Positions 1 to 8,216 of a stretch of DNA of 64,000 nucleotides are shown here, one piece after another (positions within the stretch are counted from its first letter, which is position 1; each line of letters begins with the position of its first letter). The translations under genes were made by a program, and so were the position numbers. Origin of the DNA: WVZH01 sp034430425 (GTDB taxonomy: Bacteria; Chloroflexota; Anaerolineae; Anaerolineales; E44-bin32); contig DAOUEK010000017.1 of assembly GCA_034430425.1 (NCBI GenBank), positions 1 through 64,000 on the forward strand, read 5' to 3'. The notes under the pieces were generated by a model. The model saw nothing but the letters and a program-made list of their open reading frames with translations, had not been told where the DNA came from and did not search any database.

Positions 1-59
1 CTTCGGGTTTTGCGACGGATGTTACGAACAGTTGCTTCAGTAGATGCTTTCTTCGACAT
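1..59 (-). CDS. IS3-family transposase OrfA, N-terminal fragment (runs off window)
   Basis: Only the first 19 residues are visible: MSKKASTEATVRNIRRKTR. This matches the basic N-terminus of IS3-family OrfA proteins, where a similar stretch precedes the helix-turn-helix domain that binds the inverted repeats. A good ribosome site (GGAGGA, complement of 66-71) sits upstream of the ATG at 59-57. In this family OrfA is normally joined to the DDE catalytic OrfB by a programmed -1 frameshift, but that part is beyond the edge. The assignment rests on a short stretch and on the insertion context. Confidence 0.6.
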   Translation of the reverse strand, partial: MSKKASTEATVRNIRRKTR

Positions 60-138
60 GATGAACTCCTCCAGATTGATGGGAAAGCATCTCTTAATTC
101 TAAGCTACAATTTGTCTCATAAGCTCTGACACGGAACA
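1..138 (-). mobile_element. IS3-family insertion sequence, one end
   Basis: The minus strand carries the start of an IS3-type transposase running off the left edge. Upstream of it is a short non-coding end that stops at a terminal CA (137-138), which reads TG on the element's own strand, as is usual for IS3-family ends. From position 139 the sequence continues in frame as the middle of a GH42 glycosidase, so the boundary is set by the point where the interrupted gene resumes. The other end and any target-site duplication lie outside the window. Confidence 0.7.
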
Positions 139-1305
139 ATCCTCATGGAACAGGCGCCATCTCAGGTCGATTGGTATCCCGTCAATGTCCCCAAACCGCC
201 AGGATTGATGCGTCTCTGGAGTTACCAGGCTCTAGCACACGGATCTGACTCGGTCATGTTCTTTCAATGGCGGGCTTCGATAAAAGGTGCGGAAAAGTAT
301 CACAGTGGTATGGTGCCGCACTTTGGCGAGAAATCTCGCGTTTTCCAGGAAGTCAGCGGCCTGGGTCAGGAATTGACGCAGTTGGCGGAAATCGTCGGAT
401 CGAATGTGGATGCAAAGGTCGCCATCCTGCTCGACAGTGATTCCTGGTGGTCCGTGGACAGTCCTTATGGCTTTGGTTCGAAATCCCTGAGGAACGAAGT
501 GTTTTGGATGTCCAATGCGCAGCCGTTCCCTTCGGCGCTGGTCAGCTATTTCGGCGAGTTGGAATATTACTACGAAGCTTTTCATGCCCTGAACATCCCC
601 ATCGATGTAATCCCCACAGATTACGATCTGTCAAAATACAAAGTGGTCATCGCGCCGCTGTTGCACATGGTCAAGGACGGTTTCAAGGAGGCTATCGAGG
701 GATTCGTGCGACAGGGTGGTACGTTCATAGCCACCTATTTCACGGGTGTGATCGACGAGAACGTGGGGGTCTTTCTTGACGGCTACCTCGGACCATTGAA
801 GGATGTGCTCGGGGTGAAGGTCGAAGAGTATTGTCCACTACCCCCCGGTGGGAAGAACCGTATCAACTTTCCTCAGAAGCTTGATGGTTTCCAGAATGCA
901 TACCATTGCTCTATATGGGGTGAAGTGGCACATACGACGACAGCAAAACCGCTGGCAGTTTTTATGGATGATTATTACGCCGGTTCACCTTGTTTCACGG
1001 AGAACCGATTCGGTGAAGGCCGGGCGTACTACATCGCCACACGTCCCGGCGAAGATTTCATACGCGACTTTATCCGTAATCTGGCGGCTATTCATCACAT
1101 CGAACTGCCCATACTGCCGGCAGAAGTTGAATTGGTGACCCGTTCGCGGGAGGCGAAGAAGTTCCATTTTTACCTCAATCACGCCGATGGGGAACGCACG
1201 GTTAAACTAGCGCAAGGCAAGTATCGAGATTTGCTAAGCGGTGCTGTTTGTCAGGACACGCTGAGGCTGGAACGGTATGGTGTTTCGATCCTGACAGACG
1301 TTTGA
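139..1305 (+). pseudogene. GH42 beta-galactosidase, 5' end removed by IS insertion
   Basis: The reading frame opens at the IS junction with I-L-M-E-Q-A-P-S, the segment that in GH42 enzymes holds the catalytic nucleophile Glu. It continues through the end of the barrel (RLWSYQALAHGSDSVMFFQW) into the trimerisation and C-terminal beta domains, and ends normally at 1305. About 390 residues remain of a protein usually near 680, so the N-terminal part of the barrel with the acid/base Glu is missing. An in-frame TGA at 127-129 lies inside the IS. The ATG at 145 is an internal Met without a convincing ribosome site. The remaining part looks undamaged, which suggests a recent insertion. The lost half may lie on the far side of the element. 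Confidence 0.8.
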
Positions 1306-1466
1306 GATATCGCCCATTGACTGTGCTGATTGATAATTTCTCTATCCGTCGTGAAGAAACCACAGGCGTTGTGGCAATTCGTTGTCCCGACGAACTTGCC
1401 TTTGGCTGACAGGCTGGGTGTCTCCTGATGCAGAGAAATTCGTAGCGAAACATCAAGGAGATCTTG

Positions 1467-2492
1467 ATGCGTACGCATCTCCATTGGCGAAGCATTTCCG
1501 CAGCTCGTTTATTGGTGTTCTTTCTGGCCATTTTGGTTGTACTGTCCGCTTGCGTCGGTGTGCCACCGACCGCAGTGACGAACCTGCCATTGGAAACACA
1601 AATTCCCTTGGATGGGGATCGAGTGTTGATAAATTTCAATTTGGATTGGAAATATCAACCCGGCGAGTCAGAAGGCGCAGAAGATGCTGATTGTGATGAT
1701 TCCTCCTGGACCTATGTCGATTTGCCCCATACGACGAAGTTCGTGACACCTGAAGACGTCCTCGCCGACCTGGGTGTGAGTTGGTATCGAAAATACTTTA
1801 CGGTGGAGGAGCGGTATGAAGGGAGTAAGTTGTTCCTTGAATTCGAAGCGGCGATGCAGCTTGCGGACGTCTGGCTAAATGGCGAGAAGCTGATCCGTCA
1901 CGAAGGGGGATACACGCCCTTCACCATCGATATCACGGACGAGGTGATTTTCGATAGCGAAAACGAGATTGCAGTGCGGATCGACAACAATGCCAATCCG
2001 GATTGGGCGCCGGGCAAGAACGATATCGACTTTCAATTCCATGGTGGTATCTATCGGGACGTACGCCTGATTGTGACTGACAAACTCCACATCACGGATG
2101 CCGTTAATGCCGGCGTTATTGCCGGTGGCGGCGTTTTTGTGACTTTCCCGGCGGTTGATTCGGATTCGGCAACGGCGGACGTGAAAACGCATGTTCTCAA
2201 CGAACAGGACAGCGCCAGGGAAGCCACACTCGTCTCGGAAAACCTGGATCGCGAGGGGCAGATCGTCGCCTCGGCCAGCTCGACGGTGACGATCGAGCCG
2301 GGCAGCATCGTGGGTCCGTCCACAGTGACAATGAAAGGCGGCCGGCTGGCGGTGTGGGTGCGCGGCCAGCGCACAGCGGGCACGATCACTTTAACGGCCA
2401 GCGCGCCTGGACTGGATGAAACCAGCGTCGAGCTCACCAGTCTTGAAGTGCCTGACCTTCCTCCGCTTCCGGCCGACCGCGAAACTCCGTGA
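1467..2492 (+). pseudogene. GH2-type beta-galactosidase lipoprotein lacking its catalytic barrel
   Basis: Starts at ATG 1467 with AAGGAG at 1455-1460. A lipoprotein signal ends in LSAC near residue 28. Residues ~50-200 match the GH2 sugar-binding jelly roll (HGGIYRDVRLI). An Ig-like domain begins after that. At about residue 290 (near 2330) the text jumps in frame to KGGRLAVWVRG...GTITLTASAPGL, which is the last Ig-like domain of large GH2 enzymes. The TIM barrel with both catalytic Glu residues and roughly 500 residues are absent, so it cannot be a glycosidase. An in-frame deletion remnant is most likely. A retained galactoside-binding lipoprotein is possible because the frame is open and has a good start. 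It lies next to the broken GH42 gene, which suggests a former galactoside locus. Confidence 0.65.
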
Positions 2493-2667
2493 TGTAAGAT
2501 CCTTTCATTTGGGCGGCATACGACAATTGATCCGCGCGAACCGAAGGATTTCAGAGCCTTCGACTAAAGTGGTTTGAAGTATATCCTTACCCGTGCCGGA
2601 TGAGCCCCCGGCAGCGGATATAATTCGTAGTATCTGTGTGTTGTAAATTGAAGAAGGTCAAACCAGA

Positions 2668-2957
2668 ATGAATACGATTTTCAAACGATTAACCACCGCA
2701 TGTTGTGCCTGGCTGTTGGTTTTATCTGCCTGCAGTCGCGCTGCGCCGCTTCGGGTTTTAAGATCCTCGAAGAGCGAGAATTGACTTTGGCAGGGGATTG
2801 GCGGGCACTCCGATATAAAATTCAGACGCCGGAGGAGTCAACCCTGTTCCTGATCACAACGATTGGGGAGCGCTATCTCGTCCTTGGTGGAAGTGGGAAT
2901 CTCGATCTCCTGACCGAGATTGTAGGCACCCTTCGACCGATTGACATGACCCGCTAA
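2668..2957 (+). pseudogene. Lipoprotein remnant with frameshift
   Basis: ATG 2668 opens a clean lipoprotein signal (MNTIFKRLTTACCAWLLVLS, then AC), but this frame stops about 17 codons after the lipobox Cys. The neighbouring frame, open to 2957, reads like the C-terminal half of a small secreted protein: GFKILEERELTLAGDWRALR, then TLFLITTIGERYLVLGGSG and a closing TLRPID. The simplest reading is one gene with a frameshift near 2745-2760 and probably an internal deletion, since the two parts together give only about 90 residues. Function unknown. It belongs to the decayed run between the IS and the heliorhodopsin. Confidence 0.45.
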
Positions 2958-3101
2958 TCTTTGCTGTCTGTTTTCTTCCAATATAAAATGGATATGCACA
3001 GCACTCGTCTGTCATTGTGACATCACAGTTCTGACTACTCGAAGCATCATTTGTAATTGTGAAAGAGAAACAGGATCCAATCATCATGAAAGAGGATGAA
3101 A

Positions 3102-3803
3102 ATGAAACTACTGGAGAACAAATGGGCGCTCGTAACCGGTTCCAGCCGGGGTATCGGCCAGCAGATCGCATTAGGCCTCGCCCAACGGAAGTGCAACATC
3201 ATGGTGCATGGTCGCAAACCGGGAAACACTGCAGAGACGATCGAATTATTAAGACCAGCCAAGATTGAAACGTTTTCTGTCGCCGCTGACCTGGAAAATC
3301 CCCATGAGATCGACGAACTGATCTCACAAGTACAGCATGGTCCCGGTGTTATAGATATTCTCTATAACAACGCTGCCATTCAGAATGATTGGGAGCCCAT
3401 CTGGGAGATCGACCTGGATGAATGGCGGCGGATATTCGATATCAATGTAATTGCGATGATTCATTTATGCAACGCGTTTGCTCCAGAGATGAAGCGTCGC
3501 GGCTTCGGGCGTATCATCAATTTGACGTCGGGGATTCAAGACATTCCCCAACTGGCACCGTACAGTGTCTCCAAAGCAGCGGTGGATAAATACAGCCGGG
3601 ATTTGGCCGCAGAATTACGCGGTACGAACGTGTTGGTGAATTATCTTGACCCCGGCTGGCTTAAAACCGATATGGGTGGTCTAGATGCGGAGAACGAGGT
3701 GACCACCGTCCTGCCGGGGGCACTGGTGCCGGCTTTGCTGGATGATCACGGCCCGAGCGGCCAATTTTATGCGGCACAGGATTATAAAGTGCTTGAATTC
3801 TAA
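3102..3803 (+). CDS. Short-chain dehydrogenase/reductase
   Basis: A 233-residue classical SDR that transfers hydride between NAD(P)H and a small alcohol or carbonyl substrate in the cytoplasm. Visible motifs are the cofactor glycine loop TGSSRGIG (12-19), NNAA (89-92), the catalytic Ser143 in LTSG, Tyr154 and Lys158 in YSVSK, and PGW after strand 6. Length is normal for the family. AAGAGG at 3090-3095 is six bases before ATG 3102 and touches the upstream in-frame ATG 3096, so the later start is preferred. It stands alone, 160 bases ahead of the heliorhodopsin. Substrate cannot be inferred; a role near the carotenoid/retinal pathway is only suggested by proximity. Confidence 0.85.
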   Translation: MKLLENKWALVTGSSRGIGQQIALGLAQRKCNIMVHGRKPGNTAETIELLRPAKIETFSVAADLENPHEIDELISQVQHGPGVIDILYNNAAIQNDWEPIWEIDLDEWRRIFDINVIAMIHLCNAFAPEMKRRGFGRIINLTSGIQDIPQLAPYSVSKAAVDKYSRDLAAELRGTNVLVNYLDPGWLKTDMGGLDAENEVTTVLPGALVPALLDDHGPSGQFYAAQDYKVLEF

Positions 3804-3966
3804 ATTCGTTAAAGTGTGGACTGCGTTCGATTGTGTTTGGCAGACGTCATAACGCAGGCTGGTTTTTGCTAGAATTATATAAAGGATAAAGCTTTTCTTG
3901 GGTTTATCGAATCAAGTACAACAACCATAAAGTCATCCGAGGATTCTAGTATAGGAGGAGAGTAAG

Positions 3967-4764
3967 ATGAGCATGGATACCGGACAGCCAGTTGTCATCA
4001 GCGAGAAGAAACTTGCCGGACTCAGGCGCTTCAATATCGTTATGGGGTTTCTTCATTTAGTCCAGGGTGTCTTCATGATCCTGGTGAGCAACGAAACGAC
4101 CTACCCGATTTTCACAAACTTCCTGCGTTTCGATGTCGACACGCGCTCGCTCACACCGGACCCGAAGCTGCTGTATGAACTGCGCTTTGGCCCCGCAGTG
4201 GCAGTATTCCTGTTAATCTCTGCTGTCGCCCACTTCTACCTCTCGACGATCGGCTATGGCCGCTACGTAGAGAATTTGAAGAAGGGCATGAACCCGGTAC
4301 GTTTTTATGAGTATGCACTCAGCTCGTCACTCATGATCGTTTTGATCGGCATGCTCATTGGCCTGTGGGATCTGGGTGCGCTGATCCTGATCTTCGGGAT
4401 CAATGCCATGATGAATCTCTTCGGCATCATGATGGAGCTGCACAACCAGACCACACAGCGGAGGGATTGGACCGCCTTCATCTATGGCTGCATCGCCGGC
4501 ATCTTTCCCTGGATCGTGATCTTCGTTTATTTCGTGGGAGCGGTCAACTCAGGTGATGCCAAACCGCCGGCTTTTGTGTACGCCATCGTTCCCACGTTGT
4601 TCGTCTTCTTCAACATCTTTGCCATCAACATGGTGCTTCAGTATCGTAAGGTGGGGCGCTGGGCGGATTACCTTTACGGCGAGCGTGTATACATTATCTT
4701 GAGCTTGACGGCGAAATCGGTCCTTGCCTGGCTGATCTGGGCAGGCACGCTCGCGCCGGTTTAG
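3967..4764 (+). CDS. Heliorhodopsin
   Basis: A 265-residue protein with seven hydrophobic segments matching heliorhodopsins, retinal-binding photoreceptors inserted with the N-terminus in the cytoplasm. Key positions are visible: Lys250 in SLTAKSVLAW for the retinal Schiff base, Glu115 in RFYEYALSSS as the counterion, and His30 and His89, equivalent to the two conserved His of the founding member. The motifs NAMMN, PW in segment 5 and LQYRKVG also fit. A strong ribosome site AGGAGGAG (3953-3960) precedes ATG 3967. The gene is monocistronic among pseudogenes. A carotenoid desaturase lies about 8 kb downstream, but no 15,15'-dioxygenase for retinal synthesis is in the window. Heliorhodopsins have slow photocycles and generally no proven pumping; the partner here is unknown. 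Confidence 0.93.
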   Translation: MSMDTGQPVVISEKKLAGLRRFNIVMGFLHLVQGVFMILVSNETTYPIFTNFLRFDVDTRSLTPDPKLLYELRFGPAVAVFLLISAVAHFYLSTIGYGRYVENLKKGMNPVRFYEYALSSSLMIVLIGMLIGLWDLGALILIFGINAMMNLFGIMMELHNQTTQRRDWTAFIYGCIAGIFPWIVIFVYFVGAVNSGDAKPPAFVYAIVPTLFVFFNIFAINMVLQYRKVGRWADYLYGERVYIILSLTAKSVLAWLIWAGTLAPV

Positions 4765-4822
4765 GATCTCAAGAATCCCGCAAGTCATTGATAGTGGAGA
4801 TTCTGCTTGCGGAGAATGACGA

Positions 4823-5122
4823 TTGGGTTTTGGAAGAATTAGAATAAATTTGAGCTCCATATGTATCGTCATGTGGGGCTCAATTTTCTACGCTGCCGAC
4901 GAACCAGATCATTCGTATTTTGCGAGCAAGATTGACGAAGAGAGTCTGCTCACTGTGGACTTGGCGATTTTCGCCTGGATTTATCGAGCTGTGGCAACGC
5001 TGAGGACGGGTGAACAGGATGTGGTCGATAGAGCCGGCGCAATGTTTATCTTCCGGCGGATGGCGGAGTAGTGGAAGGTCATTTACTACCACGAATCCGC
5101 GTTGCCGCCGCCGAGCGGATGA
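4823..5122 (+). pseudogene. NTF2/SnoaL-like small protein remnant with in-frame stop
   Basis: The frame from 4823 reads to a TAG at 5069-5071 and then continues without shift as WKVIYYHESALPPPSG to TGA 5120-5122. Joined across the stop, MFIFRRMAE-(stop)-WKVIYYHES looks like the C-terminal strands of DUF4440/SnoaL-type NTF2-like proteins, where a Trp-Lys-Ile strand and a His-Glu-Ser end are common. The N-terminal half is not recognisable, so more than one lesion is likely. It fills most of the gap between the heliorhodopsin and the hydrolase. No function is expected unless the stop is read through. Confidence 0.4.
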
Positions 5123-5140
5123 TTGAAGGATTGCCATCGA

Positions 5141-6013
5141 ATGAACCAAGAAGGAATGATGCGCTTCGACACAGCGAAGCTAGTCAACGAAGATATCTCC
5201 GGACCCAATATTGAGGTCCGAGAAGCCGCGCTAACAGCAGGTAATTACCGGACTCATTATATAACCGCTGGTTCGGGTAAAGATGTAATCCTGCTGCATG
5301 GTGCTGGAGGAAAAGGAGACTTATTCAAAGATATTATTCCTTTGCTGGCTCCGAAATATCGCCTTATCATCCCTGACCTTCTAGGCCACGGTAGAACGCA
5401 AAGCCCGCAGGGCTTATATCAAGAAAGTGCTTACTGTTCGTGGCTGAAATCCTTTATTTCCGCAATGAACCTCGATAAACCGGATCTTGTGGGACACTCG
5501 TTGGGAGGGGCAATCGCCCTTCGCTTTGCCCATCGATATCCCGCGAGTGTGAACCGTCTGGTGCTTGTAAATTCCGTTTCCCTGGGAATGCCCAACTTGC
5601 GAGCGACTTTGAACCTCCTCCTTGCGGTTTTTAGCCCGAACCGGAAGATGACGTTGGATCTGATCGGCCGAGTCATGTTCGCTGACGAATCGAAGCGAAA
5701 GGATATGATGACCCGTTTGTTTTACGATGATGCTTCGGTACCGAAGGGAATGCGTGGCTTCTTCTGGATGTTGGCGAGATCCTGGTGGATCGGTTGGCCG
5801 GTATCCCGCCGTACATTAGAAAACCTACAATTACCTGTTTTTCTGTTGTGGGGTGAAAAGGACATGTATTTTCCCGTATCTCACGCTCGACGAGCCAAGA
5901 ACTATATCCCGCAAAGTGATATTGCGTTGATCCCGAATAGCGGGCATGCTCCCTTCCTGGAGCAGCCGGAATTATTCGTCCGTAAACTCGAGCTATTCCT
6001 CGATCACGATTGA
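5141..6013 (+). CDS. Alpha/beta-fold hydrolase
   Basis: A 290-residue serine hydrolase of the alpha/beta superfamily, probably cytosolic. The oxyanion-hole motif HGAGG is at 53-57, the nucleophile elbow GHSLGG puts Ser at 120, the acid is Asp241 in WGEKDMYFP, and the His is 269 in NSGHAPFLEQP. A cap domain occupies about 145-225. ATG 5141 has GAAGGA ten bases upstream; an in-frame TTG at 5123 has no ribosome site, and ATGs at 5156 and 5159 are possible. The substrate is not predictable: esters, epoxides, haloalkanes and C-C bonds are all cleaved by close relatives. It ends 32 bases before the convergent sulfatase-fold gene. Confidence 0.85.
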   Translation: MNQEGMMRFDTAKLVNEDISGPNIEVREAALTAGNYRTHYITAGSGKDVILLHGAGGKGDLFKDIIPLLAPKYRLIIPDLLGHGRTQSPQGLYQESAYCSWLKSFISAMNLDKPDLVGHSLGGAIALRFAHRYPASVNRLVLVNSVSLGMPNLRATLNLLLAVFSPNRKMTLDLIGRVMFADESKRKDMMTRLFYDDASVPKGMRGFFWMLARSWWIGWPVSRRTLENLQLPVFLLWGEKDMYFPVSHARRAKNYIPQSDIALIPNSGHAPFLEQPELFVRKLELFLDHD

Positions 6014-6045
6014 TTCGAGTGAAGACTCAAGCTCTGCCTGCCGAT

Positions 6046-8016
6046 TCATTCCAGCGTCGATACGTCGAACCCGTACGTGCGGAGATGATCGAGGATTATT
6101 CCGCGGGCTTCTTCTTCGGTCAGTAGGTGGGATTCTGAACAGGGGCTTGTATGCGCTGGCACAAGATACTCGGTGAACGCATTCGTGTTTAACTCCAACC
6201 GAAATAATCCCTGACAGACGACCAATTGAATGTATCCAAACTGATTGAAGGGAGTAGAGGTGCGAGAAGCGTCGATCTCACACCACCAGTTCGGAGGTTC
6301 GCATTGTACGCCTACCACGCCGGCGCTGAAGATCGGCCGCAGCGGAGATCGTCTCCCATCAATCAACGATTTCCCGGACATCCAGGCGGGTGTTTCCATT
6401 CCTAAATAATCCAGGACCGTCGGGGCGATATCGAGATTCTGGGTGTTATCCGTAATCCGTCCGGCGAAGTCGTCGTTGGGGAAATGGAACAGCAGCGGAA
6501 TGCGGTCGTCTGCACGCCAGCCATTGGCATGATCCGAGTACACGATCCAGATGGTTTGATCCATCAACCCGTCGCTCTCTAGCACATTCATAATTCTACC
6601 GATAAAGGCGTCGTATTCCAGGACGGAATCGTCGAAAAAATCGGTCATCCAATCTTCATCCTGATTCTTGCCGGCAGAAAATACATGCTGCGATGGATAG
6701 AATCGAGGACCGTGTGTGTTCATGAGATGGACGTGGACGAAAAGTGGTGTATCCGTTGAGCGGATCAGTGTAAGTAATTGATCGATTCGCTGGAGATCGC
6801 TGAGTTTCAGCATTGTATTCGGATCGACGGCCTGGATCACTTCGAGATAAGGATCATCCATCTCGCGAATGAAGAAGATGTGCAGCACTCGATCCGCGAT
6901 GCGTTCCCACAGACGCGGCAGGAAATAGCCGAGATCCTCCAGGTGATATTGACGGGAAAAGCTGGCGATTTCGCTTTCTCCCAATGAGCGACCGTTGACC
7001 GTGTCGAATCCCTCCTGCAGATTAACGTCATACGCGTCAACATAATAAGGAAAACCGATTTGGACGGTAGTGTAGCCGGCGCGCTGCAATATTCCCGGCA
7101 GGTGCTGGACGGCGTCCTCTCCCTGCAGAATGTTGGGGGAGTAGAGTACGCGTGTGTCGGTTGGGTATTTGCTTGTCATAATGGAGACAATCGATCCAGT
7201 ACTGCTGGAAGAGTTGGTGAAATTATTCTCCGCCAGCAGGCCTGTTTCCGCCAACCTGGACAGGTTGGGTGTTGTCTCGCGTTCGTATCCGTAGAGCGAC
7301 ATGTTGAAGGCGGTTGTTCCATCTCCGCCGATGAGGATGATGTGCGGGGAGCGATCCAGGAGCGTAACTTCACTGCCCAGGATCTCTGTCGCTGCTGCAA
7401 TGCGGGTGATGCCAATGTAGAGCGATACAAGGACCAGGGTGATGGCTGATAAAACCTGGATGGTATTCCGAGTGGGCAGACGATGTGTACCGGCCGGGTT
7501 TTCACTTGCTGGGAGGTGCCCAGTGGGGAAACGGATGCTGTTGAGGAAATGCCGGTACCAGAGGATGAAAAGCAACACCGCCAGTATGCCGTATCCCGCC
7601 CGTATGGTATTTCGAGATGTTGCGATGCCTACCTGAAATACCGTCTTGGTGAAATTGTCGAGCAACAATATACTCAAACCTGCCGCGACTACCGAAGGCA
7701 GTACCGTTCCCAGACGGATGAATACCTGAATGCGTTTGAAAGGACCGGGAATCCAGGCCAGGATGCGCAGCACCATCAGTATAGCTGCAGCCGCCATTGC
7801 AGGTACGAGACCGGCAAGAAGGAAAATTTCCAATTTCTTCCCCAAAGGGAACGCATCCATGAATGAAGGTTTGGTGGCATAGAAGAGCCACTCCATGAAG
7901 GCGTAGGCGAATACGATCAGGATCGTCTGTGAAAACAGTAACCGCCAGGTTAACTGTCGATCGAGCTTTTCTATTCTAAAATCCTTTGCAGAAGAAATGG
8001 GTACGGATCTGACCAT
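6046..8016 (-). CDS. Membrane-anchored sulfatase/phosphoglycerol transferase-fold enzyme
   Basis: 656 residues. The N-terminal ~210 residues hold about five membrane segments; the rest is an alkaline-phosphatase-superfamily domain. Metal ligands are visible as Asp232 in IGGDG, His435 in NTHG and Asp495-His496 in YSDHANGW. The likely nucleophile is Thr273 or a neighbouring Ser in SSSSTGS. The layout of membrane helices plus extracytoplasmic domain is that of LtaS/EptA-like enzymes that move phosphoglycerol or phosphoethanolamine onto envelope glycans; desulfation is an alternative. There is no Cys-x-Pro-x-Arg sulfatase signature, which argues against a formylglycine sulfatase. No strong ribosome site precedes ATG 8016. 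Acceptor unknown. Confidence 0.75.
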   Translation of the reverse strand: MVRSVPISSAKDFRIEKLDRQLTWRLLFSQTILIVFAYAFMEWLFYATKPSFMDAFPLGKKLEIFLLAGLVPAMAAAAILMVLRILAWIPGPFKRIQVFIRLGTVLPSVVAAGLSILLLDNFTKTVFQVGIATSRNTIRAGYGILAVLLFILWYRHFLNSIRFPTGHLPASENPAGTHRLPTRNTIQVLSAITLVLVSLYIGITRIAAATEILGSEVTLLDRSPHIILIGGDGTTAFNMSLYGYERETTPNLSRLAETGLLAENNFTNSSSSTGSIVSIMTSKYPTDTRVLYSPNILQGEDAVQHLPGILQRAGYTTVQIGFPYYVDAYDVNLQEGFDTVNGRSLGESEIASFSRQYHLEDLGYFLPRLWERIADRVLHIFFIREMDDPYLEVIQAVDPNTMLKLSDLQRIDQLLTLIRSTDTPLFVHVHLMNTHGPRFYPSQHVFSAGKNQDEDWMTDFFDDSVLEYDAFIGRIMNVLESDGLMDQTIWIVYSDHANGWRADDRIPLLFHFPNDDFAGRITDNTQNLDIAPTVLDYLGMETPAWMSGKSLIDGRRSPLRPIFSAGVVGVQCEPPNWWCEIDASRTSTPFNQFGYIQLVVCQGLFRLELNTNAFTEYLVPAHTSPCSESHLLTEEEARGIILDHLRTYGFDVSTLE

Positions 8017-8216
8017 CGTGCGTGAGAGATTGTCTGTGGAAACAAGAATCGTTACAACCTCAAATCGAAAAACACTAAATCCGTGGGGGCGTTACGCCTT
8101 TCGGTATGTAGACGGAGTCTTTTATCTATGATCGGATGATCGATTTCGCAAACGATGAAGACGGCCTGAGGGTATAATTCACGCCGTTGTGTAATGTGTG
8201 CTGGAGAAAAAACCAT

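Noticed and set aside
3967..4764. Type-1 (pumping) rhodopsin
   Set aside because: No DTD/DTE/NDQ-type motif in helix C. The Glu-Tyr-Ala-Leu-Ser-Ser-Ser segment and His pair are those of heliorhodopsins.
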